NCBI GenBank assembly: GCA_016706365.1
Contig: JADJJU010000017.1
Coordinates: forward strand, 1 to 60,293
Length of the DNA stretch: 60,293 nucleotides
Reading direction: 5' to 3'
Origin: Saprospiraceae bacterium
GTDB lineage: Bacteria; Bacteroidota; Bacteroidia; Chitinophagales; Saprospiraceae
Positions 17,655-26,778 of this stretch are shown here, in pieces. The position numbers and the translations under genes are program-made. Position 1 is the first letter of the stretch. Each line of letters starts with the position of its first letter. The notes beneath the pieces are model-generated. The model ran no database searches. It saw only the letters and a program-made list of their open reading frames with translations, and was not told the DNA's origin.

Positions 17655-19259
17655 ATGAGTGATCAGATCAAGCACGAATGTGGAATTGCGTTAATCCGGC
17701 TATTAAAACCGCTTGATTATTACCAGGAAGAATATGGTACTCCATTGTACGGTCTCAATAAGCTTCAACTGCTGCTGCAAAAGCAACGCAACAGGGGACA
17801 AGACGGGGCCGGAATCGCTACTATCAAACTGGATCCTATTCCCGGAGCCCGCTTTATCAGCAGAAAAAGAAGCAATAGTAGCAATTATCTCAAGGATCTG
17901 TTCGATGGTGTCTTCGAGCACTTTAAAGATGTATCTCCTGAGCATAAAACAGATGGCAACTGGCTTAAAAACAATAAACCCTACACAGGGGAAGTATTAA
18001 TGGGCCATTTACGCTATGGTACACATGGTGTAAATACAATCGAGACCTGCCACCCCTTTCTCAGACAGAATAACTGGATCACCCGAAACCTGGTCCTGGC
18101 AGGAAATTTCAACCTTACCAATGTGGATGAGCTTTTCACAGAGCTAATCGAGCTTGGACAGTTTCCTAAAGAAGTATCTGATACAGTTACTGTCATGGAA
18201 AAAATAGGCCACTTCCTGGATGCAGAAGTTCAATATCTCTTCGAACATTATAAAATGCACGGGCATTCAAACAGAGAAATTACAGAAGCTATCATTGAAA
18301 ATATAGATTTGCAACGCGTACTTAGCAGAGCCTGCAAAAAGTTTGATGGCGGGTATGTAATGACAGGAATGTTAGGTCATGGCGATGCTTTTGTCATCAG
18401 AGACCCTAATGGAATCAGACCGGCATATTATTTCGCCGATGATGAAGTGGTGGCGGTAGCTTCCGAAAGACCGGCACTTATGACAGCTTTCAAAAAGCGT
18501 ATAAAAATGGTTAAAGAAATCCCGAGGGGTTACGCTTTGATCATCTTGAACAACCAGGGATCTCCCGAAGAAATTACCAGAATTCTTCAGCAAAATGCGC
18601 GTTTTGAAAAGTTGGTGGTTAAAGATGAGAAGATAAGGACTTTCATTGCTGATGACGCTTCAAGAGATGAAATGGTGGCTCACGTATACGATGTCACTTA
18701 TGGCATTGTGAAAAATGAAATAGACACGCTTGTTCTTCTGGATGATTCCATCGTAAGAGGAACCACACTTAGAGACAGCATTATTACAATCATTTCCAGA
18801 TTGTTTCCAAAGAAAATAATAGTTGTTTCATCAGCACCACAAATCCGTTACCCGGATTGCTATGGAATTGACATGTCAGTTTTGAAAGAATTTGTGGCAT
18901 TTCAGGCATTGATTTCCTTATTGAAAGAAAGCGGACAGGAATATCTTTTGAATGAAACATATGATAAATGTATTGCCCAAAAAGATAAACCCAAGGATCA
19001 AATTACAAATGAAGTAAGAGCACTTTATGACCTGTTTCCTTATGAACTGATCTCCGAAAGAATTGCAGATATGGTGAAACCTGCGGGAATTAAACCAGAA
19101 GTGGAAGTGATCTATCAGACGGTAGAAGACTTGCGCAGCGCATGTCCTGACAGGGGAGACTGGTACTTCTCCGGTGAGTATCCCACTGCTGGGGGAAATG
19201 CCGTGGTCAATAAAGCTTTTGTAAACTTCATGGAGGGTAAAGTAGTCAGAGCTTATTAA
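17655..19259 (+). CDS. amidophosphoribosyltransferase-like (PurF family) protein
   Basis: A class II glutamine amidotransferase domain fused to a phosphoribosyltransferase domain. The nucleophile is Cys9 in MSDQIKHECGI, preceded by a short propeptide, and NRGQDGAGIA contributes to the glutamine site. The PRPP loop is VLLDDSIVRGTTL at about 360-373. Canonical PurF makes phosphoribosylamine, the first purine step. This Bacteroidota-type form, with HECGI after the propeptide and an RGDWYFSGEYPT ending, is a distinct subfamily that often coexists with canonical PurF, so its exact role is uncertain. No pur operon is nearby. Confidence 0.8.
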   Translation: MSDQIKHECGIALIRLLKPLDYYQEEYGTPLYGLNKLQLLLQKQRNRGQDGAGIATIKLDPIPGARFISRKRSNSSNYLKDLFDGVFEHFKDVSPEHKTDGNWLKNNKPYTGEVLMGHLRYGTHGVNTIETCHPFLRQNNWITRNLVLAGNFNLTNVDELFTELIELGQFPKEVSDTVTVMEKIGHFLDAEVQYLFEHYKMHGHSNREITEAIIENIDLQRVLSRACKKFDGGYVMTGMLGHGDAFVIRDPNGIRPAYYFADDEVVAVASERPALMTAFKKRIKMVKEIPRGYALIILNNQGSPEEITRILQQNARFEKLVVKDEKIRTFIADDASRDEMVAHVYDVTYGIVKNEIDTLVLLDDSIVRGTTLRDSIITIISRLFPKKIIVVSSAPQIRYPDCYGIDMSVLKEFVAFQALISLLKESGQEYLLNETYDKCIAQKDKPKDQITNEVRALYDLFPYELISERIADMVKPAGIKPEVEVIYQTVEDLRSACPDRGDWYFSGEYPTAGGNAVVNKAFVNFMEGKVVRAY

Positions 19260-19327
19260 AGTATCCTTTCATTACTTCCCGCATAGCTCATATTAATTCA
19301 ACGTTTTTCAGATAATATAATCCTTTC

Positions 19328-22030
19328 ATGAACATCCGACCGATAAAATCATTTCCAGCGGCCTCTTTTGCATTGGCACTCATGCTGCTATTTTTTTCTT
19401 GCAAGACAACTCAGCCTAGTGTGGCAACTCCTCCTGTTGAACCGGTAGAAGAAGTTGAAATTGATGAAATTGAAATTGCTGAGGAAGAACCTATGGATTA
19501 TGACAGCCTGGAAAAAATAGCGCAAGCTGAACCGGAAATAGCAAATGAACTGCCGGTATATCAGGAGAGCAATCGAAGGTCCTGGGATCTGATACATACA
19601 AAAATTGATATTTCATTTGACTGGGCAAAGCAAAGAGCAAACGGCTTAGCGCAATTAATTTTGCTGCCCTATGCCAAAGCAGACTCCATTCTGGTCCTGG
19701 ATGCAAAGAATTTTGATATAAAAAGTATTCGAGTTTTAAAATCGGCTTCGGATTTGAAGTTTGAATATCCGGATAGTGTGAGGCTTGTCATTCAATTGGG
19801 CAAAAAATATACACCTAAAGACACATTAAAACTTCAGATCGAATATACAGCAAAGCCTGCTGAAAGAAAGAATATTTCCGGAAGTGCTGCCATTACATCC
19901 AGCCAGGGATTATTTTTTATCAATCATGACAACAGTACTCCCAACAAACCACAACAAATCTGGACACAGGGAGAGACATCCTATAGTTCTTGCTGGTTTC
20001 CTACCATTGACAGTCCCAACGAGCGCTGTACGCAGGATATTTCAATAACTGTAGAGGAGAAATTCGCCACCCTTTCAAATGGTATTCTGAAAACTTCAAA
20101 AAAGAACGCAAACGGCACGCGTACTGATAATTGGGTGATGGACCAGCCACATGCACCATACTTATTTATGATGGCAATTGGTGACTTTGCAATTGTGAAG
20201 GAAAAGTGGAAAAATATAGAACTAGGTTACTATGTTGAGCACAAGTATAAAGAGTATGCAAAGGATATATTTGCTCATACTCCGGAAATGCTCGACTTTT
20301 TCTCCAAAAAATTCGGATTGGCTTATCCATGGAAAAAATATAGCCAGATTATAGTGAGAGACTATGTATCGGGAGCAATGGAAAACACAACGGCAGTAAT
20401 TTTTGGTGATTTCGTTCAACGAACCAGGCGCCAGTTGATTGACAATTCCAATGAAAAAATTGTTGCTCACGAAATGGCTCATCACTGGTTTGGGAATTAT
20501 GTTACGACTGAAAGTTGGGCAAATTTGACGCTCAATGAAGGTTTTGCTAATTATTCTGAATATCTCTGGCTGGAACACAAACATGGAGTTCAGGAAGCAG
20601 AAGTACATCGCCAGGAAGAAATGCAGGGATACCTGCAATCAGCACCAGCCGGGGCAACAAAAAATCTAATTCGATTCGGATACAACAATGAAGAAGAGAT
20701 GTTTGATGCACATAGCTATAATAAAGGAGGACTTGTGCTCCATATGCTGCGCAAACACTTAGGAGATGAAATATTTTTCAAAGGTCTGACAAAGTACCTA
20801 AACGACAATGCATACAACGCTGTTGAGGTACATCATCTCAGACTTGCTTTCGAATCTGTATCCGGAGAGGACTTAAACTGGTTTTTCAATCAGTGGTACC
20901 TGGACAAAGGGCATCCTGCCCTGAATGTGAATTATACGTATGATGAAGTATCCAAAAAACTATTTTTAATGGTCTTTCAGGTTCAGCCTGCAGCAGATCA
21001 TGTTCCTGTTTTCGAATTCCCCCTTGAAATTGATTTACTTTATTCTGATGGCAAGAAAGAGCGCAAAACCTTCCATATTAATCAACGCTCCCAGGTGATA
21101 GAACTGGAAACAACAAAAATTCCGGTAGATGTGGTTTTCAATCCTGAAAAAACATTGTTATGCACCCTGGAAGAAAGCTATGTGAGTACAGCAGAAGGCC
21201 TTAAACTTCGTTTTGACAATCAGACCCACTATCGCACACGCCTTGAAGCAGTAGCAAAAGCAGCAGCATTGGAAGATGATAAATTATATATTGAACTCTG
21301 CAATAAAGCTGTTGCAGATTCCTTTTGGGTCATGAGAGCAGTAGGTCTTAGCTTTCTTCCGGAGGATAATTTATCAGAAGATATGATTCAAAAAGCGCTT
21401 ATAATGGCAGACGCAGATCCACATTCTGTTGTGAGAGCGCAAGCACTCGAAATACTTGCAAGAGCTGAGTTGAATGATGCTCAACAACAATCACTGATCA
21501 AAATATTGAGAAAGGGAGAAAAAGAAACCGGCCCGGTTATCGGAGCAGCTTTGAGTGTTTTACAGGTTAACAATCCTGAATTAGCGGCCACAGAAATTCC
21601 TGCTTTGGAAAAGGATGAAGACCCCTCTGTTATCACTGCGATTTCCCAATATTATGCAGGACTTGGTGATGTAACAAAGCTGAATTATTTTGTAGAAAAG
21701 CTTCAGGTAGTCGAAGGATATGAAGCCATTACTTTCATGTCAAATGCTTATGCATTAGCTTCCGGAAGCGAGAATTTAAAGGAACAAATGAGAGTAGGAG
21801 AGGTGTTTTATCAGAAGGCATTAAAAGAATTGACTGCAATTCAGCGCTATGCCGTCATGCAATATTTTGCTGGCTTTATTGCCGAGTATTCTGGAGTCGT
21901 TTCAGCGGGCACAGTTTCGAATACGGAAGAATACAAGACTGCGCTGGATAAATTTGTAGGTTATTTTGATACAATCAAGGATAAAGAGACAGATCCCCAA
22001 CTTAAATCTGCTTACGATTATTTGAGATAA
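19328..22030 (+). CDS. M1-family aminopeptidase, lipoprotein
   Basis: Zinc aminopeptidase of 900 residues. The lipoprotein signal ends at LLFFSC (Cys25), followed by an acidic linker (35-62), so it is probably anchored in the outer membrane. The exopeptidase motif GAMEN precedes the zinc site HEMAHHWFG (His381, His385) with Glu404 in NEGFAN after the standard 18-residue gap. The C-terminal 250 residues are helical HEAT-like repeats, as in M1 enzymes. Role: peptide degradation at the cell surface or periplasm. Its stop is followed immediately by the manC start. Confidence 0.92.
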   Translation: MNIRPIKSFPAASFALALMLLFFSCKTTQPSVATPPVEPVEEVEIDEIEIAEEEPMDYDSLEKIAQAEPEIANELPVYQESNRRSWDLIHTKIDISFDWAKQRANGLAQLILLPYAKADSILVLDAKNFDIKSIRVLKSASDLKFEYPDSVRLVIQLGKKYTPKDTLKLQIEYTAKPAERKNISGSAAITSSQGLFFINHDNSTPNKPQQIWTQGETSYSSCWFPTIDSPNERCTQDISITVEEKFATLSNGILKTSKKNANGTRTDNWVMDQPHAPYLFMMAIGDFAIVKEKWKNIELGYYVEHKYKEYAKDIFAHTPEMLDFFSKKFGLAYPWKKYSQIIVRDYVSGAMENTTAVIFGDFVQRTRRQLIDNSNEKIVAHEMAHHWFGNYVTTESWANLTLNEGFANYSEYLWLEHKHGVQEAEVHRQEEMQGYLQSAPAGATKNLIRFGYNNEEEMFDAHSYNKGGLVLHMLRKHLGDEIFFKGLTKYLNDNAYNAVEVHHLRLAFESVSGEDLNWFFNQWYLDKGHPALNVNYTYDEVSKKLFLMVFQVQPAADHVPVFEFPLEIDLLYSDGKKERKTFHINQRSQVIELETTKIPVDVVFNPEKTLLCTLEESYVSTAEGLKLRFDNQTHYRTRLEAVAKAAALEDDKLYIELCNKAVADSFWVMRAVGLSFLPEDNLSEDMIQKALIMADADPHSVVRAQALEILARAELNDAQQQSLIKILRKGEKETGPVIGAALSVLQVNNPELAATEIPALEKDEDPSVITAISQYYAGLGDVTKLNYFVEKLQVVEGYEAITFMSNAYALASGSENLKEQMRVGEVFYQKALKELTAIQRYAVMQYFAGFIAEYSGVVSAGTVSNTEEYKTALDKFVGYFDTIKDKETDPQLKSAYDYLR

Positions 22031-23113
22031 ATGAAAAGTCTGCAATCAAGAATACATATATGCATAATGGCCGGAGGGGCGGGGACCCGATTTTGGCCCA
22101 TGAGTACGGAAGCATTGCCAAAGCAATTTATCGATATTCTTGGAGAAGGCCGTTCTTTGCTTAGGGCTACATTTGAAAGGTCTTTACAATTAGTCCCAGC
22201 CAGCCAGATCTGGGTAGTGACGCATAAAAAGTATGCAGAGATTGTCCAGAAAGACCTGCCGGAAATTAATGCAGAACATATTTTATCTGAGCCTCAGAGA
22301 AAAAACACTGCACCTGCTATTGCCTTTGCGGCGTACAGTATTGAGGCACTTGATCCGGAAGCCATTATGATTGTATTGTCATCGGATCATTTGATACAAA
22401 GAGAAGATGCCTTAACCCGGGCACTGCAAACGGCAGCAGAGTATGCAGATACAACTGAAGGATTATTTACGCTGGGAATCCAACCCGATTGCCCGCATAC
22501 AGGTTATGGGTATATCGATAAGGGAGAAAAAATAGCCGAAACTGTATTTAAAGTAAGCCGTTTTGTGGAAAAGCCAGACTCAAATACCGCAAAAGCATAT
22601 CTCCAATCTGAGCGATATCTATGGAATGCAGGAGTTTTCATTTGGAAAATAACGGCATTAAAAAAAGCTCTAATGTTATTTGCAAATGAGCTTTTTCTTA
22701 CTTTTGAAGCAGCAGCACAAAGGAAGGTGGATCAAAGCCAAAATCCCGAGTGGGTAATTCCGGTTTTTGACAAATGTGAAAACATCTCTATTGATTACGC
22801 AGTTCTCGAGGCTGCCGATAATGTTTTCACAATTGAAGCAGACATAGGCTGGAGTGATTTGGGGACATGGGGCGCTCTTTATGATTATTCAGAAAAGAAT
22901 GCTTTGGGAAATGTAATCTTTAACCGCACAGTAGTACAGTCCGATAGTACCAATTGTATCGTATATCTTTCCACAGGAAAGAATGCGATCATACGGGGCC
23001 TGGATGGATATGTCGTAGCAGAGACAGCAGATGGGCTTTTGATTTATCCGCTTGACCAGGAGCAAAATATTAAGAACAGTCTTGATGAGCTTCGTAAGCT
23101 AAAAAATTTATAA
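22031..23113 (+). CDS. manC: mannose-1-phosphate guanylyltransferase
   Basis: Makes GDP-mannose from mannose-1-phosphate and GTP. The nucleotidyltransferase signature MAGGAGTRFWPMS (13-25) is followed by KQF, RFVEKPD and LWNAGVFIWK, all typical of ManC/AlgA. At 360 residues it is the monofunctional form without the isomerase domain. It begins at the base after the aminopeptidase stop and precedes two glycosyltransferases, so GDP-mannose may feed a surface polysaccharide or glycoprotein pathway. Confidence 0.9.
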   Translation: MKSLQSRIHICIMAGGAGTRFWPMSTEALPKQFIDILGEGRSLLRATFERSLQLVPASQIWVVTHKKYAEIVQKDLPEINAEHILSEPQRKNTAPAIAFAAYSIEALDPEAIMIVLSSDHLIQREDALTRALQTAAEYADTTEGLFTLGIQPDCPHTGYGYIDKGEKIAETVFKVSRFVEKPDSNTAKAYLQSERYLWNAGVFIWKITALKKALMLFANELFLTFEAAAQRKVDQSQNPEWVIPVFDKCENISIDYAVLEAADNVFTIEADIGWSDLGTWGALYDYSEKNALGNVIFNRTVVQSDSTNCIVYLSTGKNAIIRGLDGYVVAETADGLLIYPLDQEQNIKNSLDELRKLKNL

Positions 23114-23157
23114 GCCCTAGCCATTATCTTAATGTGCTTTGTTGTAAAAAGGTGTCA

Positions 23158-24351
23158 ATGATTAAAGAGTTAAAAGGTAAGCTATTAGTAGTAGCCAATA
23201 ATACCTGGAATATTTACAATTTCAGGATGCATATTTTGAACAAGTTTCTGCAGGAAGGTTGGGAAATATTTGTGGTCGCCAGGCCGGATGAATATTTCCG
23301 ATATTTACAAGGTATTCCCAATGTTCATTTTATTCCCCTAAATGAGATTTATCGTACAGGTAAAAGCCCGGTTCAGGACTTTAGGTTTTTGAATGAACTG
23401 GTTGGCATTTACAAAAAGGTCCAGCCCGATCTTGCTATTCATTATACTGTAAAGCCTAATATTTATGGTGGAATTGCAGCTCAATGGGTTGGAATACCTT
23501 ATATCGGAATTATTACGGGCCTCGGCTATCCTTTTATTCATAATGGGTGGCTCAAAAAACTGACAAGTTTATTATACTCCATTGGACTCAGAAAAGCGAA
23601 GTTTACAGTATTTGAAAACGAAGAGGATCCTGTTCTTTTTACTAAACTGGGAATCCTTAATTCTCACAAAGTGATTTCACTAAAAGGTTGTGGAATTGAC
23701 ACTGATTATTTTTCCCCCAGACCCAAAACCAGAAAAGACAAGAGATTTATTTTCACTTATATCGGGCGGCTGCTCTATGACAAAGGTTTGCAGGAGTTTG
23801 TTGATGCTGCAGGAATGATTCGTAAGAAATATCCCTCTGCTGAGTTTTGGATTGTGGGAGCTCCCGATCAGGAAAATCCGGCATCTGTTTCCTTTGACAA
23901 ATTAACAGAATGGGTTTTCAGCCAGCAGATTACATATTTCGGTAATGCGAAAGATGTACGTCCTTTCATCGCTAATAGCGATTGCATTGTATGTCCATCC
24001 TATAGAGAAGGCAACCCTAAAGTTTTACAGGAAGGAATGGCGATGGGTATTCCTATTATTACCACTCAAACGGCAGGATGCAGGGAAACGGTGGATGATG
24101 GGGAACAGGGATTTCTGGTAGAGGCGCAATCAACTGAAGCATTATATGAAGGAATGGTCAGAATGCTTAGTATGGATGAGCTTGAAATGCAGATCATGGG
24201 TCATAAAGGTATCATAAAAGCTACTGAAGTTTTCGAAGCGAATATTATTGCCGGCCAGGTATTTGAGATTTCAATGGCAGCGGTAAATGGCTCTCAGTCT
24301 ATACTGAAAAAGCTTCCAGTTTCTCAACAAGTGAGGACGAATGCCTCCTAA
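23158..24351 (+). CDS. GT4-family glycosyltransferase
   Basis: GT-B fold glycosyltransferase. N-terminal acceptor domain LLVVANNTWNIYNFRMHIL; donor domain with YIGRLLYDKGLQEFVDA and the acidic EGNPKVLQE motif (the GT4 E-x7-E). I chose the ATG at 23158 over 23134 because the family starts close to the first beta strand. It transfers a sugar, possibly mannose given the upstream manC, to a lipid or glycan at the cytoplasmic membrane face. It overlaps the next gene by 11 bp. Confidence 0.85.
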   Translation: MIKELKGKLLVVANNTWNIYNFRMHILNKFLQEGWEIFVVARPDEYFRYLQGIPNVHFIPLNEIYRTGKSPVQDFRFLNELVGIYKKVQPDLAIHYTVKPNIYGGIAAQWVGIPYIGIITGLGYPFIHNGWLKKLTSLLYSIGLRKAKFTVFENEEDPVLFTKLGILNSHKVISLKGCGIDTDYFSPRPKTRKDKRFIFTYIGRLLYDKGLQEFVDAAGMIRKKYPSAEFWIVGAPDQENPASVSFDKLTEWVFSQQITYFGNAKDVRPFIANSDCIVCPSYREGNPKVLQEGMAMGIPIITTQTAGCRETVDDGEQGFLVEAQSTEALYEGMVRMLSMDELEMQIMGHKGIIKATEVFEANIIAGQVFEISMAAVNGSQSILKKLPVSQQVRTNAS

Positions 24352-25609
24352 TGGCAAAATCCCGGTTTTATTAATTTCTTACTATTATCCTCCGGCATCA
24401 GTAGGGGCGGCACAGAGAGCCTATGGCTTTGCCCGGTACCTGGATACATCCAAATATCAGGTTCATATACTGATTCCTTCCAGGATCGAAAGTGCTTATC
24501 CATCAGATACAGAATTTGAAAGTCCTGAATACGTTAAAGTGCATACTGCATGGCAACCCAATCTGGGATTTTTTCGCCGGAAAAAACAAAAGCAATTTCT
24601 GGACCAAAACCAGCCTGCCGGCAGAGCAAATAAGAGTGCTGTGTTTCGCTGGATATCAAATAAGATTTGGCCTGACAAGGGTATTATTTGGGCCTTTTTT
24701 GCTTATTTCAAAGCGAAAGCATTAATTCGTAAGTATAAAATAAAGACAATCTGGAGTACTAGCCCACTCATATCTGCACACTTACCGGCACTTAGGCTGC
24801 GGAGAAAGTTCGACATTAAATGGATTTGTGATTTCAGAGATTTCTATTGGACACACAATACTACTTTTCAGGGGCATTCAAAGTGGGCAAAAGCATTGGA
24901 GGAAAATTGCTTTATATACGCAGATCATATCACTTTTGTCACTCCGGCCATGAAGGAAATTTATTCGGCTGCATACCCGGAATTAAAGGGGAAATCTACA
25001 GTAATTTGGAACGGGACAGACATCATTTCTATACCAGAACAAAAAGCCTCTGACAGGACATTTAAAACCATTGTTTACACCGGAACTTTTTACGATGGAC
25101 TTAGAGACCCTGCTCCTTTTCTAAAGTTAATAAATGAATGGCTGGAAAGCGGTTCTCTAAATTCTTCAGACTGGCGTATCGTCATTGCCGGAAATATGGA
25201 AGCGGAGCTCATCAATCCATTTATTGGAAAACCGATCTTGTCTATTCTTGATATCAAAGGACCGCTAAGTCGCATGCAAGCCACAGCTTGTATGGAAGAA
25301 GCTGATTTTTTATGGCTGATTGTACCGGATGTGGATAGTCACAGAGATACCGTTCCTGCTAAATTTTTTGACTATTTGGCTTTCCAAAAACCTGTCCTGG
25401 CATTTGTGCCGCTGCAATCTTCTGTTTATGAGTTGAGCAGGGAATTTCCTCAGGTTTTTATATTTCAGCCGGAGGAACTTGATCCAGTAGAATCTTTGCG
25501 TTTCCTGCAGATATTAAAGGATGATCCTCAGAATATTCCCTATCGGGTTTCGGGATATACTCGGGCTGCTCAGACTTTGGTGCTTGAAGCGATACTTGAA
25601 AAGCTTTGA
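24341..25609 (+). CDS. GT4-like glycosyltransferase
   Basis: Second GT-B protein, 422 residues. Its N-terminus LLISYYYPPASVGAAQRAYG is a typical start for GT4-like enzymes that act after membrane attachment. The C-terminal half keeps IVYTGTFYDGLRDP and VPAKFFDYLAFQKPVLAF, donor-site features, but lacks a clear E-x7-E. It overlaps the upstream glycosyltransferase by 11 bp, which indicates an operon with manC. Confidence 0.78.
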   Translation: MPPNGKIPVLLISYYYPPASVGAAQRAYGFARYLDTSKYQVHILIPSRIESAYPSDTEFESPEYVKVHTAWQPNLGFFRRKKQKQFLDQNQPAGRANKSAVFRWISNKIWPDKGIIWAFFAYFKAKALIRKYKIKTIWSTSPLISAHLPALRLRRKFDIKWICDFRDFYWTHNTTFQGHSKWAKALEENCFIYADHITFVTPAMKEIYSAAYPELKGKSTVIWNGTDIISIPEQKASDRTFKTIVYTGTFYDGLRDPAPFLKLINEWLESGSLNSSDWRIVIAGNMEAELINPFIGKPILSILDIKGPLSRMQATACMEEADFLWLIVPDVDSHRDTVPAKFFDYLAFQKPVLAFVPLQSSVYELSREFPQVFIFQPEELDPVESLRFLQILKDDPQNIPYRVSGYTRAAQTLVLEAILEKL

Positions 25610-25737
25610 TTTTTGTGGGAGGAAATCTCGGAGATTCATGTTCCACGAATTACGCTTATGGGCGCGAATATTTCAAATGAAGCAACTTGATTGATTGTAG
25701 ATGTACCTCTGTTTTAATATCCACGCATAGAAACAAT

Positions 25738-26079
25738 TTAATTTATCATTATACCGACAACCCCTAGATTTATATTTTTTTGATAAAATAATTCATATTT
25801 TCCCTGATCAAACTCCCCGTTGGTCCTGGCAAAAAAATCTCCATTACAATCAAATGGGTCCGCTGCCATATCACAAGTGCAACAATCAAAAACAAAGTAT
25901 TCCCGACCCTCAAATTCATGTTTATATAAACTATAACAATAAGGTTTTCCTTCAATAAAGGGAACCATATTGTATTCTTCTAATACTTCATCAAGACAAG
26001 ATTTTTTAGGTACAATATCAGGTGGTTTTGTGCAACCTAGATATAAACCCAAACTCATAATCAGTAAAAAGTATTTCAT
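25738..26079 (-). CDS. small hypothetical lipoprotein
   Basis: Not recognised. A 113-residue protein with a signal peptide and lipobox LYLGC (Cys16). The mature part has a cysteine cluster, FDCCTCDMAADPFDCNG (about 81-97), that could form disulfides or bind a metal. It is an isolated gene, with glycosyltransferase genes convergent on one side and the S23 remnant upstream on the same strand. Confidence 0.6.
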   Translation of the reverse strand: MKYFLLIMSLGLYLGCTKPPDIVPKKSCLDEVLEEYNMVPFIEGKPYCYSLYKHEFEGREYFVFDCCTCDMAADPFDCNGDFFARTNGEFDQGKYELFYQKNINLGVVGIMIN

Positions 26080-26165
26080 GGCCTGCGATTTTTAAATATT
26101 ACAAATAAGCTAATTGTTTTATGGGTTACGTCGTTTTTGGTTAAAACGCTGCATGTGTTGATAAA

Positions 26166-26345
26166 AAATTCGAAATCAGAATTTAGAAGTTTTTGACTCA
26201 TTGACTTTAAGCTACTTACAAATATTGCTGTGAGTTCATTGGCCTCTTTCAAATGAATTTCAACTCGAAGCTTCTTTCCTGCAGGCTGTATAATACGATT
26301 AACTCCCCGTCTTTTAAGTATTATCCAGCGGCATTCAAGGCGTCA
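26166..26345 (-). pseudogene. 5'-truncated copy of the neighbouring four-helix-bundle (S23) gene
   Basis: The minus strand of 26170-26264 encodes VEIHLKEANELTAIFVSSLK, nearly identical to VEFQMKEANELTAIFVSSLK of the intact gene at 26394-26750, and keeps the same 3' tail. Upstream, ECRWIIL and RIIQP are weaker echoes of DECCFWLEIIQ. The N-terminal half (the SVGANYRAACRARS region) is missing, and no stop is found at the original place. It therefore looks like a decayed tandem duplicate. Confidence 0.7.
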
Positions 26346-26377
26346 GGAGACGCCAGTTTGTGGTGAGTTCGAGCTGT

Positions 26378-26420
26378 TAAGAAAAATTAGAAATCAGATT
26401 TTAGATTTTAGAAGTTTTAG
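26378..26420. repeat. 7-bp-period degenerate repeat at the 3' end of the S23 gene
   Basis: Units TTAAGAA, AAATTAG, AAATCAG, ATTTTAG, ATTTTAG, AAGTTTT in one register. They cover the last codons and the sequence after the stop of the S23 gene. The truncated copy downstream has the same tail (26158-26186). Confidence 0.6.
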
Positions 26421-26750
26421 GTTCATTGATTTTAAGCTGCTTACAAATATTGCTGTGAGTTCATTGGCCTCCTTCATTTGAAATTCAACAATTTGCCAAT
26501 TCTTTGCTTGAATAATTTCCAACCAAAAGCAACATTCATCAATTTCTTCTAAAACAATATTGAGCTTTGCAATAAATTCCCTATCACTTCTTGCCCTGCA
26601 AGCTGCTCTATAATTAGCACCAACTGAAGTTGCTGCACGAACTAACTGGTTCGTGACTACTTTTTTTGTAATGGAATAATCAATTTGCTCAATCAAATCA
26701 ATTATGGAAATGGAAAACCTCTTTGTTCTATCTTTTAAATCATTTTTAAT
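26394..26750 (-). CDS. four-helix-bundle protein (S23 / rRNA intervening-sequence family)
   Basis: Family of small basic four-helix proteins first seen inside 23S rRNA intervening sequences and related in fold to bAvd of diversity-generating retroelements; molecular function is mostly unknown. Diagnostic: NQLVRAATSVGANYRAACRA followed by EFIAKLNIVLEEIDE. The homologous frame continues upstream of the first usable start (TTG at 26696) through KNDLKDRTKRFSISIIDLIE to an ATT at 26750 at the position where relatives have ATG. I therefore mark the full homologous frame; the start is either the rare ATT, the TTG (100 aa), or a lost ATG. It is flanked by heptad repeats. Confidence 0.75.
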   Translation of the reverse strand: MKNDLKDRTKRFSISIIDLIEQIDYSITKKVVTNQLVRAATSVGANYRAACRARSDREFIAKLNIVLEEIDECCFWLEIIQAKNWQIVEFQMKEANELTAIFVSSLKSMNLKLLKSKI

Positions 26751-26778
26751 ATTCTAAATTCTGCCTTCTAAATTCTAC
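26751..26778. repeat. 7-bp-period repeat between the XRE-S24 stop and the S23 gene
   Basis: Four units in register: ATTCTAA, ATTCTGC, CTTCTAA, ATTCTAC. They begin at the 5' boundary of the S23 frame and run into the stop codon of the repressor gene. Confidence 0.65.

Noticed and set aside
25640..25655. Second parS site (TGTTCCACGAATTACG)
   Set aside because: Only the left half matches. The right half belongs to a CACGAATTACGC-type dispersed motif also seen near 43760.
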